Shown one piece after another: positions 1-8,386 of a DNA stretch of 64,000 nt. The position numbers and the translations under genes were made by a program. The stretch is from positions 1 to 64,000 of the forward strand of contig JAKAVV010000004.1 in assembly GCA_021817145.1 (NCBI GenBank), in the 5' to 3' direction. The stretch's first letter is position 1; every line of letters starts with the position of its first letter. Source of the stretch: a bacterium. Its GTDB lineage: Bacteria; Vulcanimicrobiota; JABDET01. The notes beneath the pieces are model-generated. The model worked only from the letters and a program-made list of their open reading frames with translations. It was not told where the DNA came from and searched no databases.

Positions 1-391
1 CGGCGAGGGCTTTTATGTTTGTGAAGAGGCAGGGAGAGCTGCTTAAACAGTTTGCGAAGGGTTTCTCTCCCAATAACAATCCCATACTCTTCCTTCAGCT
101 TATCTCGAACATGAAGGGTGTTCATCCCATACCAAGGACCTAACAGCAAACCACGAATCGTTTCATAAACTTCTGGCTTTAATTTGTTGGGAGCAGGCTT
201 TCCTCTGTTTTGATGGGTGATTCCTAAAAATCCAAGCTGCTGGACTCTTTTTTTAAATTTTGAATCTGACGAACTGAAAGGTTCAATGCTTCACTGGCTT
301 CTCAATTAGTTAATTTGCTCAGTAAGCAGCGTTCAATAACTTGATGGCGAGTTAAGTCCCTCGGATTTAAGAGAATAGATTCTTTATTCAA
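1..391 (-). pseudogene. Decayed transposase fragment (ISNCY/IS481-like), N-terminal part
   Basis: Reading the minus strand from a TTG at 391 (Shine-Dalgarno GGAGGTG just upstream) gives a protein starting MNKESILLNPRDLTRHQVIE, followed by a typical transposase helix-turn-helix (EASEALNLSVRQIQNLKK). The frame is broken twice. TGA at 304-302 replaces what is usually an Arg codon in the LTNREA-type motif. A shift in the A7 run at 248-254 is then needed to continue into GFLGITHQNRGKPAPNKLKP and a further conserved stretch up to the window edge. Two lesions argue for a dead copy, although the A7 run could also be a slippage site. The catalytic DDE part lies outside the window. Family assignment comes from motif resemblance only. 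Confidence 0.7.
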
Positions 392-670
392 AATTTCACC
401 TCCTAAAAGTTTAGAATCTCGATTTCTCCGATGTTCCCGAAACGATTAAGCTCTCTTTTTCATTAGTGGACATAATAAAATAAAAAATAACCCTATTCAT
501 AATATCAAAAGAAATCATTTTTTCTTCTATTTTAATTTTAATTCTAGCTCTTAAATTCAATTCATTTAATATAAATCCAGAGGGGGGGTGAAATTTTAGC
601 TTGGTAACCAACCCATGAAATAATTGCTTGGGAATAACAGGGAATATAGTGAGCAAGAGTCAAACAATTT

Positions 671-982
671 ATGGCGAAAATAATAATGATGACTCAAAGC
701 GATTTCCTTAAAAAAATGGCTTTAAAATACATCTGGTGGAAATCTCCTGAACAGTCCTTACAGAATGAACAGAAAATTATTGCCAAAATTATGGATATAG
801 GAGACTATGAAGACGTTCAAATCTTGATCCACTTGTTTGGAGAACAGCGGCTGCAGGATGCGCTTAAAAACGCAGAACCAGGAATGTTTAATGAACGCTC
901 CTGGGCTTATTGGCATTATCGCCTTGGACTTTCTCATTCAGAACAAATTCCCCCTTTACCAAAGCGCGCTTTTCCAGCATGA
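671..982 (+). CDS. Small protein paired with AbiEii-like nucleotidyltransferase; probable antitoxin partner
   Basis: A 103-residue soluble protein with no signal peptide, rich in Lys, Gln and Trp, with a conserved-looking core (FLKKMALKYIWWKSPEQSL, then MDIGDYEDV and WAYWHYRLGL). Small proteins of this kind commonly sit directly upstream of AbiEii-family nucleotidyltransferases, and here the stop codon overlaps the next start (ATGA at 979-982), so the two are translationally coupled. I infer the antitoxin role from position and family habit, not from a recognised DNA-binding fold. The start ATG at 671 has only a weak ribosome binding site. It follows the decayed transposase, so this end of the window looks like accessory DNA. 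Confidence 0.6.
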   Translation: MAKIIMMTQSDFLKKMALKYIWWKSPEQSLQNEQKIIAKIMDIGDYEDVQILIHLFGEQRLQDALKNAEPGMFNERSWAYWHYRLGLSHSEQIPPLPKRAFPA

Positions 983-1338
983 AGGAGAACACTAGCAGAT
1001 TTCATCCTCGCCTTGAGGTTTTGTCAGAAGCTCAAAAAAGTCTGTGGTTCAACCTGCAGCCTTGTCTGAAAGATGGTTTTGTTTTGTATGGGGGCACTGC
1101 CATTGCTTTAAGATTGGCTCATCGTCCATCTGTAGATTTCGATTTTTTCAATGATAAAGCTTTAGACAAATCTGCGCTTAAAGACTCTATTCCTCTTCTT
1201 GAGCAGGCAGAAGTCCTGCAGGACAGCCCCACGTGGACTCTCCTTATCCAGCAAAAAGAAGGAAATGCAGCTAAAGCAGTCCGTAAACTGCCGCAAATTT
1301 CGATTATATCAAAAAAATTATCCATTGAACAGACCTGA
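979..1338 (+). CDS. AbiEii/AbiGii-type nucleotidyltransferase, shortened
   Basis: The protein starts MKENTSRFHPRLEVL at the ATG overlapping the upstream stop. Residues about 35-57 carry the nucleotidyltransferase core LYGGTAIALRLAHRPSVDFDFF, with the GG and DxD-type residues that bind nucleotide and metal in the AbiEii family. Family members usually run past 200 residues; this one stops at 119. After about residue 95 (IQQKEGN) the sequence jumps to KAVRKLPQISIISKK, which looks more like the family's far C-terminus than its middle. I infer an internal deletion of roughly 100 codons without frame loss. The toxin is therefore probably inactive, or kept only for its N-terminal domain. The longer reading from 910 overlaps the upstream gene and was not used. 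Confidence 0.6.
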   Translation: MKENTSRFHPRLEVLSEAQKSLWFNLQPCLKDGFVLYGGTAIALRLAHRPSVDFDFFNDKALDKSALKDSIPLLEQAEVLQDSPTWTLLIQQKEGNAAKAVRKLPQISIISKKLSIEQT

Positions 1339-1367
1339 CGCCAATATTCTCTAAAACTTAGGGGAGT

Positions 1368-2048
1368 TCAGCGCAGCGCTTCTGCTGACTGTCTGACAAG
1401 GGATAAAACTTCACGGATCAGTTTCTCAATTCCATCTCCAACATCTGATATTCTCTCTCCAAGCATATAAGCCGGCGTGCTGACAATCTTATTCTCTCTG
1501 TCAACAGCAATTTCACGAACAGAATGGCTCTCATGCCTGGCATTCATCTTTCTCAAAGCTTCTGCTGTTTGTTTATCCGTTCCTATGGTTAAAAGAGGTT
1601 TTACAGGCTCCTCTTTAAAAACACAGGCAATCAAGGCAGGGGAAATACAGATTGCTCCAATCGGTTTTTTCAAACGATGCATTTCTCTCAAGAGTCGAGC
1701 TACTTCAGGATGAGGAGCTGCTTGCGGACCCTTAGCTGCAAAATCACATAAATTCTTTGCAGCTCCAAATCCCCCTGGAAGGATCACGGCATCCAATTCA
1801 GAAGCTTTTACATCTTTGATGTTTCTAATTTTACCTCTTGCAATTCTAGCGGATTCAATCAGAACATTTCGAGTTTCTGGCACAGGCTTATTGGTTATGT
1901 GATTCATGACATTCAGATTCATGTCAGGAGCCATACAAATCGCTTCTGCTCCATATTTATCAAGAAAATAGAGAGAAAAAACGGCTTCATGAATTTCTGA
2001 ACCATCCAGATAACCGCAGCCGCTTAAAATAAGCCCTGTTTTTATCAT
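1368..2048 (-). CDS. elbB: ElbB-like glyoxalase / DJ-1-PfpI family protein
   Basis: A 226-residue DJ-1/PfpI superfamily protein closely matching the ElbB pattern: N-terminal LILSGCGYLDGSEIHEAV, central AVILPGGFGAAKNLCDFA, and the nucleophile elbow GAICISPALIA with the catalytic Cys. ElbB proteins have glyoxalase activity in vitro and were linked genetically to isoprenoid synthesis; their cellular substrate is unsettled. The start is taken as ATG at 2048, because ElbB proteins begin a few residues before the LSGCG motif; a GTG at 2051 is also possible and overlaps the upstream stop. It directly follows the RES toxin gene and may share its transcript. Confidence 0.88.
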   Translation of the reverse strand: MIKTGLILSGCGYLDGSEIHEAVFSLYFLDKYGAEAICMAPDMNLNVMNHITNKPVPETRNVLIESARIARGKIRNIKDVKASELDAVILPGGFGAAKNLCDFAAKGPQAAPHPEVARLLREMHRLKKPIGAICISPALIACVFKEEPVKPLLTIGTDKQTAEALRKMNARHESHSVREIAVDRENKIVSTPAYMLGERISDVGDGIEKLIREVLSLVRQSAEALR

Positions 2049-2050
2049 CA

Positions 2051-2632
2051 CTATATTACCTGGTAAACTTTTTGCCAGACTTGTTCAGGGGCTCTTCCAA
2101 AAGAAGCGTCTGAAGCTGCCAATGGCTGACACCCAATGTTCACCTTACGAGTAGAAAGCTTTTTTACAAACGAATTTGGACTGAGCCGATCCCAAAAAAC
2201 AGCCAAATTCTTATTTTTCAAGTTAACAGGTGAGTAAAACAAAATCCCCTCAAACCCTCTTTTATAGGCGACTGCTCCAAGACGATGGGTTATTTTATAA
2301 TCTCCTGGAACAGTAAGCGCTTTTTGATCCGCTACCTGCCCTTTTAAAACAACTTTGACAATATCGCTGTCTGTCAAATCTAAAATCTTCCCTAATCTTA
2401 CATGAAAAACCCCTAATACAAGAGGCTTCACTCTTCTTAAATCCCCTCCAACTCGAACCCGCATCTCATCAAAACATCCTTGTTCAGAAGCGCCCAAATA
2501 TAAAGTCCTAAATAAACCTGGTGAATTGAATCTTCCGCCGAAAACCAAAGTGGCTCCTGGCTCACTGATCTCCTCTTTATGGGTTTCCAGTGTTAAACGA
2601 TAAAATGTGCCTTCCTGCACTAAAATATTCAT
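2051..2632 (-). CDS. RES-domain toxin (NAD+-degrading type)
   Basis: A 193-residue protein with the RES fold signature: FYRL near the start, GGRFNSPG at about residues 32-39, then LYLGASEQGC, with the conserved Arg and Tyr of the family. RES toxins such as MbcT and related proteins deplete NAD+ by phosphorolysis or hydrolysis. The start is taken at ATG 2632, where ATGA overlaps the antitoxin stop (2629-2631) and a GGAG lies just upstream; an upstream ATG at 2647 is less likely. The antitoxin-first, toxin-second order matches characterised RES/Xre systems. The pair shares a promoter element with the hydrogenase-related operon (see 2999-3044). Confidence 0.85.
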   Translation of the reverse strand: MNILVQEGTFYRLTLETHKEEISEPGATLVFGGRFNSPGLFRTLYLGASEQGCFDEMRVRVGGDLRRVKPLVLGVFHVRLGKILDLTDSDIVKVVLKGQVADQKALTVPGDYKITHRLGAVAYKRGFEGILFYSPVNLKNKNLAVFWDRLSPNSFVKKLSTRKVNIGCQPLAASDASFGRAPEQVWQKVYQVI

Positions 2633-2991
2633 ACAGGAGCCCCCCATTCAATCATTTCAAGAAGAGAAGAAACTTTTTGAATTCCTTCTTCTTCTTTCAA
2701 CAGCTCTAAAGGAGAACGATCTTCAAATTCGAGACAAGGCTGGTGAAACCACTCCCCTACCCCCTTCTGTGTAAAAATACTGTTCGCTTTATCCATTAAA
2801 ATTTCTGTTTTGCAGCAGAGTTGAGCAAGCGATTTCGAAAACTTTTCTGGGGCTTCAAGGACAGAAACATCAACATTGAAAATTCCTGCTAATTCATTCT
2901 GGCTAATACCCAGGCACTCTTTTATCCTGGAGAGATCCTGGAGCGTCATTTTATGAATCTTGGGAATCGCTTTCCCTTTCTTTTTTGCCAT
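2629..2991 (-). CDS. Xre/MbcA/ParS-type antitoxin of the RES toxin
   Basis: A 120-residue protein with a basic N-terminus, a helix-turn-helix-like middle (DLSRIKECLGISQNELAGIF) and a C-terminal toxin-binding domain of the MbcA/ParS kind: WFHQPCLEFEDRSPLELL, then a Gly-rich end (EWGAPV). In solved complexes the C-terminal tail of such antitoxins plugs the RES active site, and the HTH represses the operon. A start at 2991 would lie only one or two bases from the transcription start predicted from the -10 box at 2999-3004, so the mRNA may be almost leaderless. An internal ATG at 2949 is an alternative start that would drop the basic N-terminus. Confidence 0.85.
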   Translation of the reverse strand: MAKKKGKAIPKIHKMTLQDLSRIKECLGISQNELAGIFNVDVSVLEAPEKFSKSLAQLCCKTEILMDKANSIFTQKGVGEWFHQPCLEFEDRSPLELLKEEEGIQKVSSLLEMIEWGAPV

Positions 2992-2998
2992 CTCTTTT

Positions 2999-3044
2999 AG
3001 TATATCAAGAAAATAAAAAACGCGCTATCAGTCAAACATCTGAT
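2999..3044 (-). promoter_or_regulatory. Activator-type promoter upstream of RES/Xre operon (copy 1 of shared element)
   Basis: On the minus strand, a palindrome ATCAG-N8-CTGAT (3027-3044) is followed after exactly 22 bases by TATACT (2999-3004) and AAAAG. The same 21-bp element lies at the same distance from TATGCTAAAAG at 11058-11103. There is no good -35 box at 17 bases. The palindrome centre would lie near -43, the usual place of an activator that contacts RNA polymerase directly. The regulator is unknown. The element sits between the last gene of the hydrogenase-related operon and the antitoxin gene. Confidence 0.65.
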
Positions 3045-3046
3045 TT

Positions 3047-3814
3047 TCAGCTGTCTCTTTTTTCTTCGAGGCGGCCTAAAAGACGAAGAAGACCATCTAA
3101 AATAGTCAGAGGATGAGGAGGACACCCGGGAATATACAGATCCACAGGAATATCTTTGGGGACTCCATCCTGAGAATCCTCTGCCCCTGCAAAGGGCCCT
3201 CCACTGACAGCGCAGGCTCCAACAGCAATCACAATTTTAGGAGAAGGAACTGCTTCATAAGTTTTACGTAAAGCTGTCTCCATATTATTGGTTACAGGTC
3301 CAGTCACAACAATTCCATCAGCATGGCGAGGGGATGCCACAAATTGAATTCCGAAACGACTTAAATCAAAAATCACATTCCCTGCTGCTGCCAGTTCTGC
3401 TTCGCATCCACTGCAGCCCCCTGCGCATACTTGGCGAAGTTTTAAAGAACGGCCAAAAACCCGCAGCATCTTATCATCCATCTCGGAAGCCAATCTTAAT
3501 TCTTCCCCTGAAACCATTAAATCGTTTCTAGAACGAACTGCCAGCCTGTAATCAGATGTAAAGGCAATCGCTTTATCAGGGCATTTTTCCTGACAGAGAG
3601 GGCAAAACAGGCATGCCCCTAAATCAAGCTTAAGAGGATTAAGAGTAATAGCCTGAGTGGGACAGATATCTCTGCAAGAGGAACACCCCTCCTGACATCG
3701 AGAAGGATCAAGAACAGGCTTCCCTCGAAATCTCTCAGGCAGATGAACTTCTCCTTTGGGAAAGTCAGAGGTTCGATATCCTTGATGCAGACGTGTTTTC
3801 AAAAGATCAAACAT
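3047..3814 (-). CDS. Hydrogenase-related small subunit fused to a 2x[4Fe-4S] ferredoxin domain (HyfH-HyfI-like)
   Basis: A 255-residue fusion. Residues 40-78 carry two 4Fe-4S motifs (C40-x3-C44-x2-C47-x3-C51 and C68-x2-C71-x2-C74-x3-C78), as in HycF/HyfH. The rest is a NuoB/HyfI-type small subunit with CAGGCSGCE at 130-138, then GACAVSGGP and PGCPPHP, so the ligands of the proximal (N2-like) cluster are kept. In group 4 hydrogenases this subunit passes electrons between ferredoxin and the NiFe site. Here it partners a large subunit without NiFe ligands, so it probably transfers electrons to or from another acceptor. It is the last gene of the operon. In E. coli Hyf the two parts are separate genes. 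Confidence 0.9.
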   Translation of the reverse strand: MFDLLKTRLHQGYRTSDFPKGEVHLPERFRGKPVLDPSRCQEGCSSCRDICPTQAITLNPLKLDLGACLFCPLCQEKCPDKAIAFTSDYRLAVRSRNDLMVSGEELRLASEMDDKMLRVFGRSLKLRQVCAGGCSGCEAELAAAGNVIFDLSRFGIQFVASPRHADGIVVTGPVTNNMETALRKTYEAVPSPKIVIAVGACAVSGGPFAGAEDSQDGVPKDIPVDLYIPGCPPHPLTILDGLLRLLGRLEEKRDS

Positions 3815-3823
3815 GCTCCTCCT

Positions 3824-5323
3824 TCATAAATCATGCCCTGCGTACGAAAAATTAAAGCTTTTATTGCACAATGGAAAATCTGAAATCTGACTGCCGCGCA
3901 GCGCAGCAGCAAGCCCAAACCAGTTGTGAAAAGAAGGATCCACAATTTTATACCCCGCGATTTCCCCCTTTGAAGAAGTAACAGCCAGATGAAAAATCTC
4001 CCCTCTCCAGCCTTCTACCATAGAAACAGCTGCATAATCAGATCGACTGGATCGAATCTCTACTTGAAGCGCAGTTTCTGGAAGTCCATTAAGCTGTTCT
4101 CGAAGAAATCTAAGAGAGCGCTGAATTTCAAGCCAGCGGAGCAGAGCGCGAGCCATCACATCCCCTGAATCCACAAAAGCTGCAGGGATCTGAACAAAAC
4201 GAAAAATGCCAAAAGGATGATCCCTTCTCACATCTCTATCACAGCCGCTGGCTCTTGCAGCAGGTCCAACCATTCCTAATGTATCAGCGGTCTCATTCGT
4301 TAAAATCCCTGTTTCTTCAAACCTTGAATAAACAGTTGGAGTGTTAAAGGTAAGATCTGCCGTTTCTTTGAGGTCTTGTTCAATCTTCTCAAGTCGAATT
4401 AAAAAATCTTTTATTTGAGAGGATGAAAAGCCAAATCTCACCCCTCCTGGTCTAATCAGACTTCTTCCAAAGCGATTCCCCGACAACTCCATCAGCATGT
4501 TTAAGAACTCCCCTCGAATCCGGCCAAACCAGGAGGCTCCTGGGAGATATCCCGCATCCCCGCACAGAGCTCCAAGATCTCCTGTATGATTGGCTAACCT
4601 TTCCAATTCAAGGGCAGCGCCTCTAACAAGATGAGCATAAAAAGGTGGATCGCAGTCAGACAAAGCTTCAATCCCCATACAGTACGCAAGGGCATGTCCA
4701 ACAGCAGTGTCCCCTGCGATAGACTCCGCGATCACCAGTCTTCGTTCAGGAGAAGATCTGAGAAAAAGAGATTCAGCCCCTCTGTGCTGATACCCTAATT
4801 GAATTTCCAGATAATGGATCATTTCACCATAACACTGAAAACGAAAGTGCCCTGGCTCAATAATTCCTGCATGAACAGGTCCAACAGCAACTTCATGAAT
4901 TCCTTCCCCTTCCACGCGAAAAAAGGGGTAAGAATCCATTTTTCTGCGTAGAGGTTTAAGCCAGGGATGACCCTCAGGAATAATTCCATGCTCCTCAAAT
5001 AATTCTCTTTCAAAATTTTGGGCTTGAGGCAGATCCAGAGAAAGGGATGGATAAGAATTATTTCCGCCTAAAACAGAAAAGAGCAGCCCAACTTTAGATC
5101 CTGCATCATCCGCAAAAACAGCAAGGATCGTTTTTGCTTCTTTCGTTCTGCTGAACCCAGGGAAAGAACAAAGGGCTGCCAAACGGCTGCCAGAATGAGC
5201 AAGATAAAGACAGTTTTGGCGAAAATCAATTGGAGAATACTGAGGAATTTCTGCCAGTGGAACAGCTTCCCCATTTCTGATCCAGACAGCGCAGGATAAA
5301 AACTCTTGCGAATCTATTTTCAT
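3824..5323 (-). CDS. Hydrogenase-related large subunit (NuoC-NuoD / HyfG-like) lacking NiFe cysteines
   Basis: A 499-residue NuoC-NuoD fusion of the HycE/HyfG kind. Where true NiFe hydrogenases have RxCGxC near the middle, this protein reads E200-S-I-A-G-D-T-A-V-G-H210. Where they have DPCxxC at the end, it reads SDFPLCNKSFNFSYAGHDL (481-499). All but one of the four metal-binding cysteines are therefore missing and no NiFe centre is expected. This matches the 'energy-converting hydrogenase related' (Ehr) complexes described in comparative studies of complex I relatives. There is no C-terminal maturation-protease extension, which fits. No hydrogenase maturation (hyp) genes are visible in the window. 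Its start overlaps the stop of the next upstream gene. Confidence 0.9.
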   Translation of the reverse strand: MKIDSQEFLSCAVWIRNGEAVPLAEIPQYSPIDFRQNCLYLAHSGSRLAALCSFPGFSRTKEAKTILAVFADDAGSKVGLLFSVLGGNNSYPSLSLDLPQAQNFERELFEEHGIIPEGHPWLKPLRRKMDSYPFFRVEGEGIHEVAVGPVHAGIIEPGHFRFQCYGEMIHYLEIQLGYQHRGAESLFLRSSPERRLVIAESIAGDTAVGHALAYCMGIEALSDCDPPFYAHLVRGAALELERLANHTGDLGALCGDAGYLPGASWFGRIRGEFLNMLMELSGNRFGRSLIRPGGVRFGFSSSQIKDFLIRLEKIEQDLKETADLTFNTPTVYSRFEETGILTNETADTLGMVGPAARASGCDRDVRRDHPFGIFRFVQIPAAFVDSGDVMARALLRWLEIQRSLRFLREQLNGLPETALQVEIRSSRSDYAAVSMVEGWRGEIFHLAVTSSKGEIAGYKIVDPSFHNWFGLAAALRGSQISDFPLCNKSFNFSYAGHDL

Positions 5324-6801
5324 CCTTTTCCTCCCAGAATGCTCGATGCCTTTTCCAGGACTTCACGGAAAGGATAAGGCATCCATATCCCTAAAATTAA
5401 AAGCAGGGCAAGGGGGAAGAAAACAATGAGGATATCAAAAATCTTGCTTTTTTCAGAGACCAAAGAATAAGGAGGTTCCCCCCAGGCTGTTGAAAGGGCA
5501 TGTGAAAGGACTCCTACAAATACAATCCCTGCTGCTGCGAGGAAAAAACTCAAAATCAAGATCTGATTGTGATCCACAGCTGTTTTAATGATCAGCATTT
5601 CACTCATAAAAATAGCAAAAGGGGCTGCCCCAACCAGAGCAAGAAAAATTAAAAATAATCCACTCCCCCATACAGGAGCGCGTCGAATTGTCCCCTTCAT
5701 CTTTCTCATATCATGAGTGCCATAAATCTGATCCAATTTCCCCGCTGATAGAAAACCGGTTGTTTTGCAAACCGAGTGATTGAAGATATGAAACAATGCC
5801 GCAAAAATTCCAAGACCTCCAAGCCCTAATCCAATGGCAGTGATCCCGAGATGTTCCACACTAGAATAAGCGAGCAGTCTTTTTATGTCATGCTGAAACA
5901 AAATGAAGACTGCTGCAGTCAGCATGGATATAACTCCAAACAGCAGCAGTAAATGACCAGCAAAATTAAATTGAGCAGCTGCATTCACAATCGGAATATA
6001 GCGCATAATACAGTAAAGAGCAGCATTCAACATAAACCCTGAAAATAAAGCGGAAACAGGGGCAGGAGCCTGGCTGTGAGCATCTGGGAGCCAATTGTGA
6101 AGAGGAGCCAGTCCTGCTTTTGTGCCATATCCCACCAGTAGAAAAACAAAGGCAATCTTCATGGTCAGTGGATTCAATTTTGACGCATTTTGATAAAGAA
6201 CTGTCCACATCAATCCATTCCCATGGAAAATCGAAACACTGCTGGCAGCCGCCCCTACCAGTAAAGTTCCTAAAAAGGCGAGGGCAATTCCAACAGAACA
6301 AAGGAGCACATATTTCCAGGTTGCCTCTAAAGAAGTTTGGGAACGATGAATACAAATAAGAAAAGCGGTAATAAGAGTAGTTGCTTCTATTCCCACCCAC
6401 ATCAACCCCAAATTGTTTGATAATAAAACCAGAGACATAGCCCCTAATGATCCAAACCAGAGGGAACCAAATCGAGCAGCATGACTCTCCTTAAAATCGC
6501 CGCTCTCAATCTCTTTTCCAAAATAGCGGTAAGCAAAGATCGAGGAAAGCGAAAAGACAAGCAGCATAACAAGGATATGATAACCTGACAAAGCATCAAT
6601 TCGAAGCCAGTCATCTGCTGTATGGAGAGGCGATCCTGTAAAAACAGGGTAAATCAAAAATCCCCCTGCCAAATCCTCTGCTAAAACTCCGACAGTAGTA
6701 AAAGCAAGCACAAGTTTTGGTTTGCGCAGAAACAAACACAAAATCGATCCAAGGACAGGAAGCAGAAGAAAAATCCAGAGCAGCAGAGAATCCATTTTCA
6801 T
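5320..6801 (-). CDS. Antiporter-like membrane subunit, NuoN/HyfF-like
   Basis: A 493-residue polytopic membrane protein with about 14 hydrophobic segments. It carries the proton-pumping antiporter signature of complex I subunits: a Lys within GYGTKAGLAPLHNWLPDAHSQA and the following helix HDIKRLLAYSSVEHLGI, with conserved Lys and His. By family knowledge, such subunits move H+ or Na+ coupled to electron transfer in the soluble arm. Length and gene position, between HyfE-like and HyfG-like genes, fit HyfF. Overlaps at both ends with neighbouring genes show strict operon coupling. Confidence 0.9.
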   Translation of the reverse strand: MKMDSLLLWIFLLLPVLGSILCLFLRKPKLVLAFTTVGVLAEDLAGGFLIYPVFTGSPLHTADDWLRIDALSGYHILVMLLVFSLSSIFAYRYFGKEIESGDFKESHAARFGSLWFGSLGAMSLVLLSNNLGLMWVGIEATTLITAFLICIHRSQTSLEATWKYVLLCSVGIALAFLGTLLVGAAASSVSIFHGNGLMWTVLYQNASKLNPLTMKIAFVFLLVGYGTKAGLAPLHNWLPDAHSQAPAPVSALFSGFMLNAALYCIMRYIPIVNAAAQFNFAGHLLLLFGVISMLTAAVFILFQHDIKRLLAYSSVEHLGITAIGLGLGGLGIFAALFHIFNHSVCKTTGFLSAGKLDQIYGTHDMRKMKGTIRRAPVWGSGLFLIFLALVGAAPFAIFMSEMLIIKTAVDHNQILILSFFLAAAGIVFVGVLSHALSTAWGEPPYSLVSEKSKIFDILIVFFPLALLLILGIWMPYPFREVLEKASSILGGKG

Positions 6802-7454
6802 CCTTTTAATTCATCCAAACGGTTCACATCAATGTGATCAAATTGGCGGCTGATGTGATTGATAGCAATCCCCATTACCAGAACACCAACCAGAAGATCC
6901 AGAAGGATCCCCAATTCTACAATAAAAGGAAGCTCTTTAAAAAGGATCTGCCCAAAAATAAAGATTCCATTCTCAAGAATCAAATAACCAACAACCTGTG
7001 TAATCGCTTTTTGTCTGCTAACCAGCAGTAAAAATCCAACCAAAACCCCGACAAAAGCCGCTGGAACAATCAAGGACGCTGGAGGAGACTGTGGAAAAAC
7101 AACAATACTTGCCATCCAGAACGATCCCGCGACAAAAACAGCTGCTGTAAAAAGAGAGAAATGGAGACTGATAGAAGGCTCCACTTCACGACGAACATTT
7201 GCCTCACGGATGGAGCGGAAAATCAAAAATGGAATCAGTAAACTTTTCACGACAAAAGTCCCTGCGCCGATTAAGAGCAAGCCGATCATTTCGCCGCTTG
7301 AAGCCTGTTTCCACCAGAGAGCAAAAGGCAGAAAAGCAAGAGCAGCTCCTTGAAGAGCAGTCGCATTCACACAAGTATCCAATCTACTGGAAGAAACAAT
7401 GTAGAGATCCAGAACAATCACAATCAAAAGGATAAAATTAGCGTCCTGAATCAT
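6798..7454 (-). CDS. HyfE-like membrane subunit
   Basis: A 218-residue membrane protein with about six or seven hydrophobic segments, beginning MIQDANFILLIVIVLDLYIV and ending in a soluble tail. Size and position match HyfE, the subunit in Hyf-type complexes that resembles NuoK in its C-terminal half (VVGYLILENGIFIFGQIL is NuoK-like, with a buried Glu). It likely forms part of the ion path between the NuoH-like and antiporter-like subunits. It overlaps both neighbours by four bases. No hyfD-like gene is present, so the complex has two large antiporter-type subunits rather than three. Confidence 0.88.
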   Translation of the reverse strand: MIQDANFILLIVIVLDLYIVSSSRLDTCVNATALQGAALAFLPFALWWKQASSGEMIGLLLIGAGTFVVKSLLIPFLIFRSIREANVRREVEPSISLHFSLFTAAVFVAGSFWMASIVVFPQSPPASLIVPAAFVGVLVGFLLLVSRQKAITQVVGYLILENGIFIFGQILFKELPFIVELGILLDLLVGVLVMGIAINHISRQFDHIDVNRLDELKG

Positions 7455-8386
7455 GGAGCCCCTTTATAAAAAGAAAGGATCAACCCAAGGACAGCAAGGA
7501 TAGAAGCTCCAATCAAAAACTGGGGAACCCGAGAAAGCCGAATTCTAGCTACTGCGCTCTCAACCAGAGCCACCAAAATCCCCACTCCAAACACACCAAT
7601 GAACAAATAGAATATTCCAAAATACCAATTGGTTGAGGGTAAGGGGAGAAGAAGATGAACTAAAAGAACAGCCTGCAAGAAAAACTTAAGCGAACTCCCA
7701 TAAAGGATAAACGCTAAATCCGGACCCCCATGATCCAGAACCATCACTTCATGAATCATGGTAAGCTCAAGATGAGTATTGGGATCATCTACAGGAATGC
7801 GGGAATTTTCAGCCAACAGCACAGCAAAAAGCGCAAGAGCAGCTACTAAATAAACCGGATGGGCAAATCCCCAGGTTGCCCAGGGAAGAGCATGAAATAC
7901 ATCTTTAAACGTTACACTTTTTGCGTGAATGCAGAGGATCGCCAGGGATAAGAAAAAAGCAGGTTCAGAAAAAGCTGAAAAAGCTGCCCCTCTGCTAGCT
8001 CCCATTCCTTCAAAGCTGGAGCCGGTATCAAGCGCTGAAAGCAGAATAAAAAAATGTCCAAACGCTAAAAGATACGCAAAAAGGATAATATCCCCTTTAA
8101 ACCCTAAAGGGGAGGAAGATAGGGCTAAAGGCAGAATGAAGCCTGCGCAGAAAATACTGGCTAAAGAGATGATTGGACCTGCTGTAAAAATCCACGTTGC
8201 TGTACGACTGTACACTTCCCCCTTTTTTAGAAGTTTCCAAAGATCGAAATAAAACTGAAAAAGAGGAGCCCCTTTTCTGCCTGCTGCCCATGCTTTCATT
8301 TTATTGATAATTCCGATGAAAAGGGGTGGAACAAAAAGAAGGATCGCGATTTGCTCGATTATTTCTAAAATCACCTCAATATCCAC
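7451..8386 (-). CDS. NuoH / HyfC-like membrane subunit
   Basis: A 311-residue protein of the NuoH family with about eight membrane segments. Typical elements are RKGAPLFQFYFDLWKLLKKG after the first helix and the carboxylate-rich loop ENSRIPVDDPNTHLELTMIHE, which in complex I relatives lies at the junction between the redox arm and the membrane arm. It anchors the small and large subunits to the membrane. It overlaps the upstream HyfB-like gene by 11 bases and the HyfE-like gene by four, keeping the classic hyfB-C-E-F-G-I order minus hyfD. Confidence 0.92.
   Translation of the reverse strand: MDIEVILEIIEQIAILLFVPPLFIGIINKMKAWAAGRKGAPLFQFYFDLWKLLKKGEVYSRTATWIFTAGPIISLASIFCAGFILPLALSSSPLGFKGDIILFAYLLAFGHFFILLSALDTGSSFEGMGASRGAAFSAFSEPAFFLSLAILCIHAKSVTFKDVFHALPWATWGFAHPVYLVAALALFAVLLAENSRIPVDDPNTHLELTMIHEVMVLDHGGPDLAFILYGSSLKFFLQAVLLVHLLLPLPSTNWYFGIFYLFIGVFGVGILVALVESAVARIRLSRVPQFLIGASILAVLGLILSFYKGAP

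Noticed and set aside
411-656. 81-codon minus-strand frame
   Set aside because: AT-rich, no ribosome site, amino-acid make-up not protein-like; sits in the promoter region of the downstream pair.
3824-5323. Functional NiFe hydrogenase
   Set aside because: Both CxxC motifs are missing, so H2 activation is not expected.
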